Shown here piece after piece: positions 35,392 through 44,190 of a DNA stretch of 64,000 bases (position 1 is the first letter of the stretch; each line of letters starts with the position of its first letter). The position numbers were made by a program, and so were the translations under genes. This stretch comes from Streptomyces spororaveus. GTDB lineage: Bacteria; Actinomycetota; Actinomycetes; Streptomycetales; Streptomycetaceae. The notes beneath the pieces were generated by a model. It searched no databases. It worked only from the letters and a program-made list of their open reading frames with translations, and was not told the DNA's origin. The stretch covers positions 7,391,501-7,455,500 of the forward strand of contig NZ_BNED01000005.1 of assembly GCF_016755875.1 (NCBI RefSeq). Reading direction: 5' to 3'.

Positions 35392-38300
35392 CTACGCCTT
35401 ATCGTCCTCCGGGTGCGTCAGCAGCAAGGTCAACTCCGCCGCGGTGAAGGAACGATGCGGCAGCTCACCGGCGCTCCCACCGCCCGCCGCACCCGACGCG
35501 TCCGCGGCACCCGACGCGTCCGCCGCACCCTGGACCGCCGCCAGCAGCCGGCCGGCCTGCGCCCGCCAGGGCTGCGCGCCGACCTCGCCGAAAGCGGCCC
35601 GCGCCCGCCGGAACCTCTCCGCCGCCGCCGCCGAGCGGCCGCCGATCGCCTCCACGCATCCGAGATCGGTCTCCACCCGGGCGTACAGGAAACGGTCCGC
35701 CAGCTCATCCGTGATCTCCAGGGCCTGCTGCAGCGTGCCCCCCGCCGCCGTCAGCAGGCCCTGGCTCCACTGCGTCTGCCCCAGCCCCCGCAGCGCGTGT
35801 GCCTCCCCGACCCGGTCGCCCTCGCCCCGGGTCAGCCGCAGGACCGCGCCGAAAGCCTCCGCGGCCTCGCCCAGATCTCCCGCGCGCAGCCGCACCTCGG
35901 CGAGCCGGTACACGCTCTGCGCCTCCGCCCGCACCGATCCGGTACGCCGGCTCAGCGCCACCGCCTCCTGGGCGAGGGGCAGCGCCCCGCCCACATTGCC
36001 CCGGTCCAGCTCGATCTGCGCCTGGAAGCCGAGCAGATGGGCCTCGTTCCCGATGTCACCCGAGGCGTGGAAACCGCCGAGGGCCGCCTCGCAGTACTCC
36101 AGGGCCCGCTCCCAGTCGCCCTGGAACCGCGCGCACATGGCCAGGTTCCGCTGGGCCAGCGCCGCCCCGCCCACGTCACCGGTGTGGCGCAGCAGCCGCA
36201 GCGCGGCCATGTTCCAGCCCTCGGCCTGCTCGTACCGCCGCTGGTAGATCGCCAGCGACCCCAGCAGCCGCAGCATCGTCGCCTCGCCGGGCTCGTCGCC
36301 GCCGCGCCGGGCCGAGGCCAGTGCCTGTTCGGCGCAGCGCTGCCAGTCCTCCAGATAGTTCTTCGTCTCGAAGTGCGGTACCGCGCTCTCGGTCAGCGTC
36401 CACGCGTACCGGGCCCGGCCCGTCTCCGCCGCGTGCGCCACCAGGTCCGTGACGGCCGTGCGCTCCGACTCGAACCAGTCCATAGGCGTGGCCAGCAGCT
36501 CGTCGGCCAGTTCCGGCAGGAAGCGGGGGGCCGCCTCCGGTGTCCGGCCCACCGGGAACTCCCGCCCGTCGATCCGCCGGTGTGCCTCCTCGGCCAGCCA
36601 GAGCCAGGCCGCGAAGGCCCGCTCCAGGGCGGCGTCCGTCTCCCCCTCCGGCTCGTCTGACTCCGCCCGCTCGCGGGCGAAGAGCCGCAGCAGGTCCTGG
36701 AACCGGTAGCGGGCCGCCCGCCCCGGCTCGGCGTCGGCCACCTCCAGCAGCTGCGCGTCGACCAGGTGGTCGATCAGCTCCTCCGCGTGCCACACGTCGG
36801 TGTCCAGTACGGCCGCCCCCGCCCAGGCCGCGAAGTCCGCCGTGCGCAGCAGCCCGAGCCTGCGGTACATCCGGGCGGCCTCGGGCGGCAGGTCCCGGTA
36901 GGTGAGCCGGAATCCGGCCCGCACCCCGCCCTCGCCCGGGCTCAGCACGTCGAGGCGCGAGCGGTGGTCGCGCAGCCGCGCCACCAGGCTCCGTACGCTC
37001 AGACCGGGTTTGGCCGCCAGCCGTGCGCCGGCGATCCGCAGCGCGAGCGGGAGGCAGTCGCACAGGGCGCCCAGCTGTTCCACCGCCACCGGGTCGCTGC
37101 CGAACCGGTCGGCCCCGGCCAGCTTGATCAGCAGCGCCGTCGCCTCGGTCGGCTCCAGCATCCGCAGGCGCAGGGTCAGCGCCGTGTAGTCCCCGGTGAG
37201 ATCGCCCAGGCTCTCCCGGCTGGTGGCCAGCACCACGCTGCGTCCGCCACCCGGGAGCAGGGGTCTGAGCTGGTCGAAGGAGCGTACGTTGTCCAGGACG
37301 ATCAGCGTCTTGCGGGTGCTGAGCAGGCTCCGGAACAGCGAGGCCCGCTCGTCGGGGTCGGCCGGTATCTGGGGCGCGCCGATCCCGAGGGCGCGCAGGA
37401 ACCGGTCGAGCACGGCGGCGGGGGACACCGGCGCGTGCTCCTCGTCGTACCCGCGCAGGTCGGCGAAGAGCTGTCCGTCCGGGAACTGGTCGGCGACCTG
37501 GCTCGCCCAGTGCACCGCGAGCGCGGTCTTGCCCACCCCGCCCACGCCGACGATGGTCGCCAGCGCCGGGGTGTGAGGGTTGTACGGCTCCTTCAGGAGC
37601 CGGTCCAGGGAGGCCATCTCCCGCTGCCGGCCCGTGAACGCCATCACGTCCGCGGGCAGTTGCGCCGGGACGGTGCTCAAGGCCGCCGGCGCGGGCGCCG
37701 CATGGGCGGGGGGCCGGGTCAGTTCGGGGGAGTCGTGCAGGATCAGCTCGTGCAACTGGCGCAGTCCGGGACCCGGTTCGATCCCGAGCTGCTCGGTGAG
37801 TAACCGGCGGCCCTGCAGGAACACGTCGAGGGCCTCGGCCCGCTGCCCCGACCGGTACAGGGCCAGCATCAGGTGTTCGCGGCACTGCTCGCGCAGGGGG
37901 TGGCGGGCGACCAGCTCGGTGAGCTCACCGGTGAGCGCGCGGTGCCGGCCCAGCTGGAGCATCATCCCGGCGCGTTCCTCCATCAGCGCCAGCCGCATCT
38001 GCTCCAGCCTGGTGGTCTCCGCCTCCAGCCGGGAGCCGGACGGCTCGTCCGGCGCGGAGCCGCGCCAGATGCTGAGCGCCTCCTCGAACTGCGTGCACGC
38101 CTCCTCGGTCCGTCCGTGCCGGGCGGCGTCCCGCCCCTGCTCGGCCCGCTCCAGGAATTCCTGGACGTCGATCCGGTGCTCGCCCTTGGCCAGCAGGTAG
38201 CCCGGCGGAGAGGTGATCAGCAGATCGGTCACCCCGGCCTGTTTGAAGGTCTTGCGGAGGGTGGCCACGCAGATGGCGATCTGGTTGCGGGCCGTCGCCG

Positions 38301-38472
38301 GGGGAGATTCCGGCCAGACGGCGTCCACCAGGGTGTCCACCGACACGATCCGGTCGGCGTAGAGCACCAGCATGGACAGGACCGTGGCCTGGCGTCGGCC
38401 ATGGATACGCAGCGGACCGTCATCGGTCTGGACGAGCAGCGGCCCCAGCACTCTGAAGACAAACCGATTCAA
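35392..38472 (-). CDS. Large AfsR-type SARP regulator with TPR-like tail and a TTA codon
   Basis: 1026 residues: OmpR-like winged helix (about 5-100), BTAD (about 105-250), NB-ARC ATPase (Walker A VGVGGVGKTAL near 310, LIVLDNVRS, LPLALRIAGARLA), a linker with winged-helix features, and a helical C-terminus (about 690-980) of TPR-like repeats (A-L-x-Y-x-x-A-L patterns such as WERALEYCEAAL). Like AfsR it could couple ATP and a ligand to activation. Leu224 is encoded by TTA (complement of 37801-37803), so translation should depend on bldA tRNA and be linked to development. It converges on the exported peptide gene, and TPR domains are common peptide sensors. That link is inference. Confidence 0.88.
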   Translation of the reverse strand: MNRFVFRVLGPLLVQTDDGPLRIHGRRQATVLSMLVLYADRIVSVDTLVDAVWPESPPATARNQIAICVATLRKTFKQAGVTDLLITSPPGYLLAKGEHRIDVQEFLERAEQGRDAARHGRTEEACTQFEEALSIWRGSAPDEPSGSRLEAETTRLEQMRLALMEERAGMMLQLGRHRALTGELTELVARHPLREQCREHLMLALYRSGQRAEALDVFLQGRRLLTEQLGIEPGPGLRQLHELILHDSPELTRPPAHAAPAPAALSTVPAQLPADVMAFTGRQREMASLDRLLKEPYNPHTPALATIVGVGGVGKTALAVHWASQVADQFPDGQLFADLRGYDEEHAPVSPAAVLDRFLRALGIGAPQIPADPDERASLFRSLLSTRKTLIVLDNVRSFDQLRPLLPGGGRSVVLATSRESLGDLTGDYTALTLRLRMLEPTEATALLIKLAGADRFGSDPVAVEQLGALCDCLPLALRIAGARLAAKPGLSVRSLVARLRDHRSRLDVLSPGEGGVRAGFRLTYRDLPPEAARMYRRLGLLRTADFAAWAGAAVLDTDVWHAEELIDHLVDAQLLEVADAEPGRAARYRFQDLLRLFARERAESDEPEGETDAALERAFAAWLWLAEEAHRRIDGREFPVGRTPEAAPRFLPELADELLATPMDWFESERTAVTDLVAHAAETGRARYAWTLTESAVPHFETKNYLEDWQRCAEQALASARRGGDEPGEATMLRLLGSLAIYQRRYEQAEGWNMAALRLLRHTGDVGGAALAQRNLAMCARFQGDWERALEYCEAALGGFHASGDIGNEAHLLGFQAQIELDRGNVGGALPLAQEAVALSRRTGSVRAEAQSVYRLAEVRLRAGDLGEAAEAFGAVLRLTRGEGDRVGEAHALRGLGQTQWSQGLLTAAGGTLQQALEITDELADRFLYARVETDLGCVEAIGGRSAAAAERFRRARAAFGEVGAQPWRAQAGRLLAAVQGAADASGAADASGAAGGGSAGELPHRSFTAAELTLLLTHPEDDKA

Positions 38473-38611
38473 AAGGTCCCCCGGCCTTGAAACCCCGCGT
38501 CAGGCGCGAACGGTACCGCAAAGAGCGTTCCTCGGTGCAGTCAACTCTTTGGAAAAACACGGGCGGTTTCAGGCCAGCTTGTCCGTATAGCGGTGGACAC
38601 GTGCGCGGGCT

Positions 38612-39082
38612 TCACGCAGAGTCGTCGGATCCGATCGACGACAACGCGCCGGACAGCCCCCGCAGCACCTCGGCCGTGCGGTGCACCTCTTCCTCGCCGC
38701 CGAGGCCCTCGCACAACTGCCGGGCGAGCTCCGCGAGACAGGAGTCGATCTCCCGCTTCGCGGCCGCGCCCTGCTCGGTGGCGGTGAGCAGCTTCGCCCG
38801 CCGGTGCGCCGGATTTTCCAGGTAGATCGCGAGCCCCTGCCGCACCAGCAGGTCCGCTATGCGCTGCACGCTCTGCCGGGTGGTCCCCACCCGGCGCGCC
38901 ACGGCGGACACGGACAGTGATTCATCCGTCACCGTGCTGAGTATCTGCCAGCGCGCCGCACTGAGCCCCGAGGCGAGCGCGAGCCGGTCCAGGGCCGCGG
39001 TGAACCGTCCGTTCAGCCGGAACACCGCCACGGCGGCCCGGCTGAACGCCTCGGCCTCCCCGGACTCCGCCGTTCGCGTCAA
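38612..39082 (-). CDS. MarR-family transcriptional regulator
   Basis: 156 residues with a winged helix typical of MarR: RWQILSTVTDESLSVSAVARRVGTTRQSVQRIADLLVRQGL (written in the database family as helices 2-4, here about residues 46-85) and the wing PAHRRAKLLTATEQG. A TTG start at 39082 is chosen because GAAGGGGA stands at the right distance; in-frame ATGs further upstream give an unlikely Arg/Pro-rich extension. It is divergent from a FUSC-family membrane protein gene, the usual arrangement for a MarR repressor of an efflux or membrane protein. Ligand unknown. This gene probably marks the right side of the biosynthetic cluster. Confidence 0.85.
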   Translation of the reverse strand: MTRTAESGEAEAFSRAAVAVFRLNGRFTAALDRLALASGLSAARWQILSTVTDESLSVSAVARRVGTTRQSVQRIADLLVRQGLAIYLENPAHRRAKLLTATEQGAAAKREIDSCLAELARQLCEGLGGEEEVHRTAEVLRGLSGALSSIGSDDSA

Positions 39083-39455
39083 CGTCGGTCCCCTTCCGTA
39101 CGTCCCGCGGGTCGCTGCACGATAACAGCGCGTGGTCACGGGGACGAGAGTCGGCCACGACGGCGCGACCCGGCCGGTGGGCGGCTCCCGTCGGGGGTGG
39201 TCCGATGGCAGTCCCATGGCCGACATGTCCGTGCCCCAGCTGTACCAATGGCCCAGTGCTGGAGGGCCGGGTTGAGCCAGTGGGCCCCCGGATGCTTATC
39301 TGTGGCGTATCCATGTACTTACGGCGCCGCGCAGCGCCGGACGGCAACGAGGCCGGTTCCGGAGCGCGGCGCCTTCGCCGTGCCCGTCCGCCGCCCACCA
39401 CCCCCGGGCGGCGTCTGGCCGGCGCGCACCACTGCAAGGGGGGCGGCACACCGCC
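39083..39455. other. 373-bp intergenic region between MarR and FUSC genes
   Basis: No ORF with coding character is seen. It must hold the divergent promoters of the MarR and FUSC genes. A loose -35/-10 pair toward FUSC is TTGAGC at 39272 and TTATCT at 39296 with an 18-bp spacer. No strong palindrome for MarR was identified by eye. Confidence 0.5.
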
Positions 39456-40958
39456 GTGAAGAGGATGTTCGTGGCTCCGGATCCGGGGCGTATGAGACTG
39501 CGGAACTCGGCCCGCGCGGTGATCGGCGTCGCCGCCGCCGTCGCGCTCGCCGAAGTGTGCGGTCTCTCCCAGACCGCCTCCATCACCGGGGGGCTGGCGG
39601 CCCTCCTCGCCCTCTTCACCGTTCTCGACGCGGACGTCCGCGCCCAGCGCCTCACCACCGCCCTGCTGCCCGTCGCCGGATTCCCCGTCCTGGCCCTCGC
39701 CACCGCCCTGCACGGGGTGCCGCTCGCCCGGGACGCCGCCTTCCTCGCCGTGGTGTTCGCCGGGGTGTACGCCCGCCGCTTCGGCCCGCGCGGACACGCC
39801 CTCGGGATCTTCGGCTTCATGATGTTCTTCGTCACCCAGTTCCTGCACGCCCGGCCCGGGCAGCTGCCCGAGCTCTTCGCCGCGGTCGGCCTGGCGCTCG
39901 TCGCCTCCGGAGCCGTGCGTTTCCTGCTGTGGCCCATCGAGCGGCGCACCCCGCCCCCCGCGGCCCCGCCCGGCCTGCCCGGAACGGGGCTCGCGCGGCC
40001 GACCACCCGGCAGGCCTTCCAGGCCACCGCCGCCTGCGCCTTCGCGCTCGGCATCGGCCAGGCGCTCTCCGACGACCGCTGGTACTGGGCCGTCGGCACC
40101 GCCTGGTGGATCTTCGTGAACACCGCCTCCCGGGGCGAGACCCTCGTACGGGGCTTCCGCCGCGTCCTCGGCACCGTCGTCGGCATCGCCGCCGGGCTGC
40201 TGATCGCCGTACCCCTGCACGGCGCGCCGGCGCCCACCGCCGCACTGGTCGCCGTATGCGTCTTCGGGATCTTCTACACGGCCGCGCCCTCGTACTCCTG
40301 GATGATGTTCTTCGTCACCGTCATGGCAGGTCTGCTCTACGGGCTCCTCGGCGTCCTGCACCCCGGACTGCTGCTCCTGCGCTTCCAGGAGACCGCGATC
40401 GGCGCACTCGGCGCCGCCCTTGCCGTCGTGATCATCCTCCCGGTCACCACCCACGCGGCCAACGACGCCTGGATCCAGCGCGCCCTGCACTGCGTACGCG
40501 CCTGCACCGCGGCCGCACTGGACCGCCTCGCGGGCGACCCGGACGCCGACCCCGCCCCGCACGCCGCCGAACTGGAGCTGCTCCTGGGCCGGGTACGGAT
40601 GGCGCTCGCGCCCCTCGTGCACCCGCTGAGCCCGCTGCGCGCCCGTAAGGCCCGGGCCCGGCAGGTGCTCGCGCTGCTCGACGACTGCGCCCGGGACGTA
40701 CGCGGGCTGGTCACGGTCGCCGCCGACCCCCAGGCCTCGCACGACGCCCGGCTGGCCGCCGCCTGCTGGCGCGTGGAGGCGGCCGTGGAGGCCCTGACCG
40801 CCCCCGGCGCCACCACGGAGCTCGCCACCGCACCGCACCCCCGGCCGGCCGCCGCGGAACCGGCCCTCGCCCACCTCCACGGCCTGGAGCACACCCTCGT
40901 GGCCCTCGCCACGCCGCTGCGCACCGACCCCCGGGCGCCGCTCGTCATCAGCGCCTGA
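39456..40958 (+). CDS. FUSC-family membrane protein
   Basis: 500 residues with two sets of hydrophobic helices in the FUSC (fusaric-acid resistance/aromatic acid exporter-like) arrangement: about six segments before residue 170 and a second set (about 185-330) containing WYWAVGTAWWIFVNTASRGETLVRGFRRVLGT, whose RGETLxRxxxRxxGT block marks the family (here about residues 210-240). The C-terminal 170 residues are soluble and helical. GTG start. It is divergent from a MarR regulator, consistent with inducible export of a toxic acid or drug, and converges with HelD, overlapping its 3' end by 11 bp. The substrate is not deducible. Confidence 0.82.
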   Translation: MKRMFVAPDPGRMRLRNSARAVIGVAAAVALAEVCGLSQTASITGGLAALLALFTVLDADVRAQRLTTALLPVAGFPVLALATALHGVPLARDAAFLAVVFAGVYARRFGPRGHALGIFGFMMFFVTQFLHARPGQLPELFAAVGLALVASGAVRFLLWPIERRTPPPAAPPGLPGTGLARPTTRQAFQATAACAFALGIGQALSDDRWYWAVGTAWWIFVNTASRGETLVRGFRRVLGTVVGIAAGLLIAVPLHGAPAPTAALVAVCVFGIFYTAAPSYSWMMFFVTVMAGLLYGLLGVLHPGLLLLRFQETAIGALGAALAVVIILPVTTHAANDAWIQRALHCVRACTAAALDRLAGDPDADPAPHAAELELLLGRVRMALAPLVHPLSPLRARKARARQVLALLDDCARDVRGLVTVAADPQASHDARLAAACWRVEAAVEALTAPGATTELATAPHPRPAAAEPALAHLHGLEHTLVALATPLRTDPRAPLVISA

Positions 40959-43245
40959 GCAGACCCTCCGCGGACTCCGCCAGCCCCGCCGGCAGCCGGC
41001 CGGCGGTGTGCACCACCCCGAGGGCCTGGGTGGCCCGCGTCAGCGCCACGTACAGATCGCTCGGCCGGAACTCGGCCGGCTCCACCACGATCACCGTGTC
41101 GAACTCCAGCCCCTTGGCCTGGCGCGGGTCCAGCAGGACCACCTCCCGGGTCAGATCCGGCTCCGCGCCCTCCCGTACCCCCGGCAGTACGGCGGCCAGC
41201 GCCGCGTGCCGCGCCCGCGGCGCGATCACCGCGAGCCGCCCCTCGGCGGGCAGCTCCCGCGCCACGGCCTCCCGGGTCGCGGCCGCCAGGTCGCCGGTGG
41301 GGTGCGCCCACGGCAGCACGCCGGTGGCCCGGACCGAACGCGGCGGCTCGAAACCGGGATCGCGCGTCCGCAGCACGGCCGCCGCCACCTCCATGATCTC
41401 GGCCGGCGTGCGGTAGTTGACCCCCAGCCGGACCAGCTCCCAGCGCTCGCCCACGTACGGCGCGAGGATCCGCTCCCACGAGCCGCACCCCGCCTCGTCG
41501 GCCGTCTGCGCCGGATCGCCGACCAGCGTCATGGAGCGGGTCGGGCAGCGCCGCATCAGCAGCCGCCAGGCCATGGCGGACAGCTCCTGCGCCTCGTCCA
41601 CGATGACGTGCCCGAAGGCCCACGTGCGGTCGGCCGCGGCCCGCTCGGCGGTGCTGCGGTGGTCGGCCTCCTCGTGGCGCTCGGCCATCCGCTCCGCGTC
41701 GATGATGTCGTGGGCCGCGAGGAACTCGTTCTCCTCGTCCTCGAACTCGTACGACTGCGAGCCCTCGGAGAGGTCCAGCACCCCCTGCGCGTAGGCGATG
41801 CGCCGCTGCCGGTCCCGCTCCTCGGCGGCCCGCCGGGCGCTGTCGTCCTCGCCGAGCAGCTCGGCCGCCTCGTCCAGGAGCGGCACGTCGGCCGGGGTCC
41901 ACCGCGGCCGGGCCGAGGGCGCGCGCCGGATCAGCGCGGCCTCGTGCGCGGGCAGGTGCGTGGGCTCCGCGAGGAAGTCGGAGATCAGCCGCTGGGGGGT
42001 GAGGGAGGGCCACAGCGTGTCGATCGCCGCGTGCACGGCGGCGCTCGTCGCGATCTCCTTGCCGAGCTGGGCGACGTCGTCCGGGCCGAGCAGGTTCGGT
42101 CCGCCGTACGGATCGGCGCCCAGCCGGTCGGCGAGCTGCGCGGTGAGCGCGTCGATGATCGGGAAGGCGAAGGAGGGACGCGCCTGGTTGTGCGGCAGGC
42201 CGGTGGCCCGGGCGCGGTCCCGTGCCTCGTACGCCATGGTGCGGTCCAGCAGCAGGGTCCCGTACTCCTCGTGGTCGATCTCCAGCGCCGGCTCGGGGAC
42301 GGTGTCGTACTCCTCGCCGGTGTCCGCCGGGAGGGTCTCCGGCAGACGCTGCCGGTCGGCCACCACCCGGGCCAGGACCTCCGCCATGGCGGCCCGCCCC
42401 TTGACCGCGGCGGCCCCGGGGCGGTCGGTCCCGGTGGCGTGCACACCGGGGAAGAGCTCACCCGGGGTGGCCAGCAGTACGCCCGTCTCGCCGAGGGCGG
42501 GGAGCACCCCGCCGATGTAGCCGAGGAAGGCCGGGCCCGGTCCGACGATCAGTACCCCGCGCTTGGCGAGCAGCTCCCGGTGCGCGTACAGCAGGTACGC
42601 GGCGCGGTGCAGCGCGACGGCGGTCTTGCCGGTGCCGGGACCGCCCTCGACGACCAGCACCCCGCGGTGCGTGGAGCGGATGATCCGGTCCTGCTCGGCC
42701 TGGATGGTGCGCACGATGTCGTGCATCCGGCCGGTCCGGGCGGCGTCGAGCGCGGCGAGCAGCACGGCGTCCGCGTCGGCGCCCTCGTGCCCGGTGCGCT
42801 CCGCGTCGGTCAGGTCGAGGATCTCGTCGTGCAGGGCGGTGACCACGCGCTCCCGGCTGCTGATGTGCCGGCGGCGGCGCAGACCCATCGGGGTGTGACC
42901 GGTGGCGAGGTAGAAGGGGCGGGCCACGTCCGCGCGCCAGTCCAGGACCAGCGGGGTGCGGTCGGTGTCGTCGGCCCGGATTCCGAGCCGGCCGATGTGG
43001 TGGTCCCGGCCGTCGGAGAACTCCAGACGGCCGAAACAGAGGCCGTTCTCGCCCGCATTCAGCGCGGAAAGCAGACCGGACTGCTCGGCGACCAGGACGT
43101 CCCGCTCCAGCCGGGCCTGAAACCCGGTGCCGACATCGCGCAGTGCCCCTTCGACCGCCCGTTCGGCCTGGTCACGCAATCCGTCGAGGCGTCGATAGAG
43201 GTCGGTGACGAATTGCTGCTCTTTCCGGAATTCCTCGGTTGACAA
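40948..43245 (-). CDS. helD: HelD-type RNA polymerase recycling motor (SF1 helicase-like)
   Basis: About 765 residues, the size of actinobacterial class II HelD. An N-terminal coiled-coil (STEEFRKEQQFVTDLYRRL) precedes the split motor: Walker A GGPGTGKTAVALH near 205, Walker B VIVDEAQELSAMAW near 545, GDPAQTAD, and motif VI VALTRATQALGV near the C-terminus. HelD removes stalled RNA polymerase from DNA, and some homologues protect against rifamycins. A TTG at 43245 is chosen because AGGAG (complement of 43251-43255) is then five bases away; the GTG two codons earlier overlaps that site. No rifamycin-associated palindrome was seen upstream, so a HelR-type resistance role is not supported. Confidence 0.88.
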   Translation of the reverse strand: MSTEEFRKEQQFVTDLYRRLDGLRDQAERAVEGALRDVGTGFQARLERDVLVAEQSGLLSALNAGENGLCFGRLEFSDGRDHHIGRLGIRADDTDRTPLVLDWRADVARPFYLATGHTPMGLRRRRHISSRERVVTALHDEILDLTDAERTGHEGADADAVLLAALDAARTGRMHDIVRTIQAEQDRIIRSTHRGVLVVEGGPGTGKTAVALHRAAYLLYAHRELLAKRGVLIVGPGPAFLGYIGGVLPALGETGVLLATPGELFPGVHATGTDRPGAAAVKGRAAMAEVLARVVADRQRLPETLPADTGEEYDTVPEPALEIDHEEYGTLLLDRTMAYEARDRARATGLPHNQARPSFAFPIIDALTAQLADRLGADPYGGPNLLGPDDVAQLGKEIATSAAVHAAIDTLWPSLTPQRLISDFLAEPTHLPAHEAALIRRAPSARPRWTPADVPLLDEAAELLGEDDSARRAAEERDRQRRIAYAQGVLDLSEGSQSYEFEDEENEFLAAHDIIDAERMAERHEEADHRSTAERAAADRTWAFGHVIVDEAQELSAMAWRLLMRRCPTRSMTLVGDPAQTADEAGCGSWERILAPYVGERWELVRLGVNYRTPAEIMEVAAAVLRTRDPGFEPPRSVRATGVLPWAHPTGDLAAATREAVARELPAEGRLAVIAPRARHAALAAVLPGVREGAEPDLTREVVLLDPRQAKGLEFDTVIVVEPAEFRPSDLYVALTRATQALGVVHTAGRLPAGLAESAEGLLRR

Positions 43246-43337
43246 TTGCACTCCTGCCGCGATACAGTGTCCTCGTAAGCTTCCTCACGGCTCCGTTCTA
43301 AGCGAAGTCGTGAACCATTGAATATACGCTCTTCCCT

Positions 43338-43370
43338 CCCTCGGCAGCCAATTCGGCCGGGGGATTTTTT
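43338..43370 (+). terminator. Hairpin plus T6 tract before an acetyltransferase gene, possible attenuator
   Basis: An 8-bp stem (43338-43345 with 43356-43363, one G-U) with a 10-base loop is followed by A and six Ts, a textbook intrinsic terminator that is rare in this GC-rich genome. It stands 17 bases upstream of the GNAT start and points into it, with helD divergent on the other side. Transcripts starting near 43260 could therefore end here unless read-through is favoured. Confidence 0.6.
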
Positions 43371-43386
43371 GCGTACGGTGGATCCC

Positions 43387-43980
43387 ATGACCACCGCACA
43401 CGGCTCGGCCGACGGAATCGTCTACCGCCTCGCGCGCCCCGGGGACGCGGGTGCCATCGAGGCCCTGGACAGCTCCTTCACCACCGCCACGGTCTTCGAG
43501 GTGAGCGACCCGGGCTCCGGCGATGCCGCGGGCTTCGGCTTCCTGCTCCGCGAGGTCCCCGTGGACCCGCCCGTGCACAAGGTGTTCCCGCCGGAGGAGC
43601 ACGACGAGCAGGTCTTCGGCGGCGGGAAGGACTCGGACGCCGACGCGCGGACCTTCGTGGCCCTCGACGGCGAGCTGCTGTGCGGGTTCGCCGCCGTCGG
43701 CTACACCGCCTGGAACCGGCGGCTGACCGTCGAGGACATCGAGGTCGCGCCCGGCCACCGGGGCCGCGGCATCGGCAGCGCACTGATGGACCGCGCGGAT
43801 CGGTTCGCCCGCGAACGGGGCGCGGAGCACCTGTGGTTGGAGGTCAGCTCGGTCAACGCCCCGGCGGTGCACGCCTATCGGCGCATGGGGTTCACCTTCT
43901 GCGGCCTCGACACCGCGCTGTACGGCGGCACCCCCGCGGCCGGCGAGCAGGCGCTCTACATGAGCCGCCCCTGCCGCTGA
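43387..43980 (+). CDS. GNAT acetyltransferase, streptothricin-acetyltransferase-like
   Basis: 197 residues. The C-terminal half matches the SatA-type pattern: WNRRLTVEDIEVAPGHRGRGIG (acetyl-CoA loop, here about residues 113-134), LEVSSVNAPAVHAYRRMGF, and GLDTALYGG near the end, comparable to the NWNR...GGVDHLLYTG layout recalled for SatA. The N-terminal third carries an acidic insertion (PPEEHDEQVFGGGKDSDADA). The ATG was chosen at the start of similarity, with GGTGG upstream. It lies behind a hairpin with a T-tract, so expression may be attenuated. Likely a drug or metabolite N-acetyltransferase; streptothricin itself as substrate is a guess. Confidence 0.8.
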   Translation: MTTAHGSADGIVYRLARPGDAGAIEALDSSFTTATVFEVSDPGSGDAAGFGFLLREVPVDPPVHKVFPPEEHDEQVFGGGKDSDADARTFVALDGELLCGFAAVGYTAWNRRLTVEDIEVAPGHRGRGIGSALMDRADRFARERGAEHLWLEVSSVNAPAVHAYRRMGFTFCGLDTALYGGTPAAGEQALYMSRPCR

Positions 43981-44190
43981 CCGGAATGCGGACAACTCCC
44001 GGAACGCGCCGGATCTTACGCCCCCGCGCGCCCTGCCGCAGCCCGATCCGTGAGGATCACCCCAAGGTGTGCTCCGTGGCTGACAACCACCCCACGCTGA
44101 CCTGCGGCATGTACAACGGGTAATTGTTTACTGCACATTCATCCGACACGTACAGGGTGGATCTGGTCGGACAGGGGGTAACGGCCCGGA

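Noticed and set aside
43246..43386. Rifamycin-associated palindrome upstream of the HelD gene, which would indicate HelR-type resistance
   Set aside because: No such inverted repeat is visible between the HelD start and the acetyltransferase gene.
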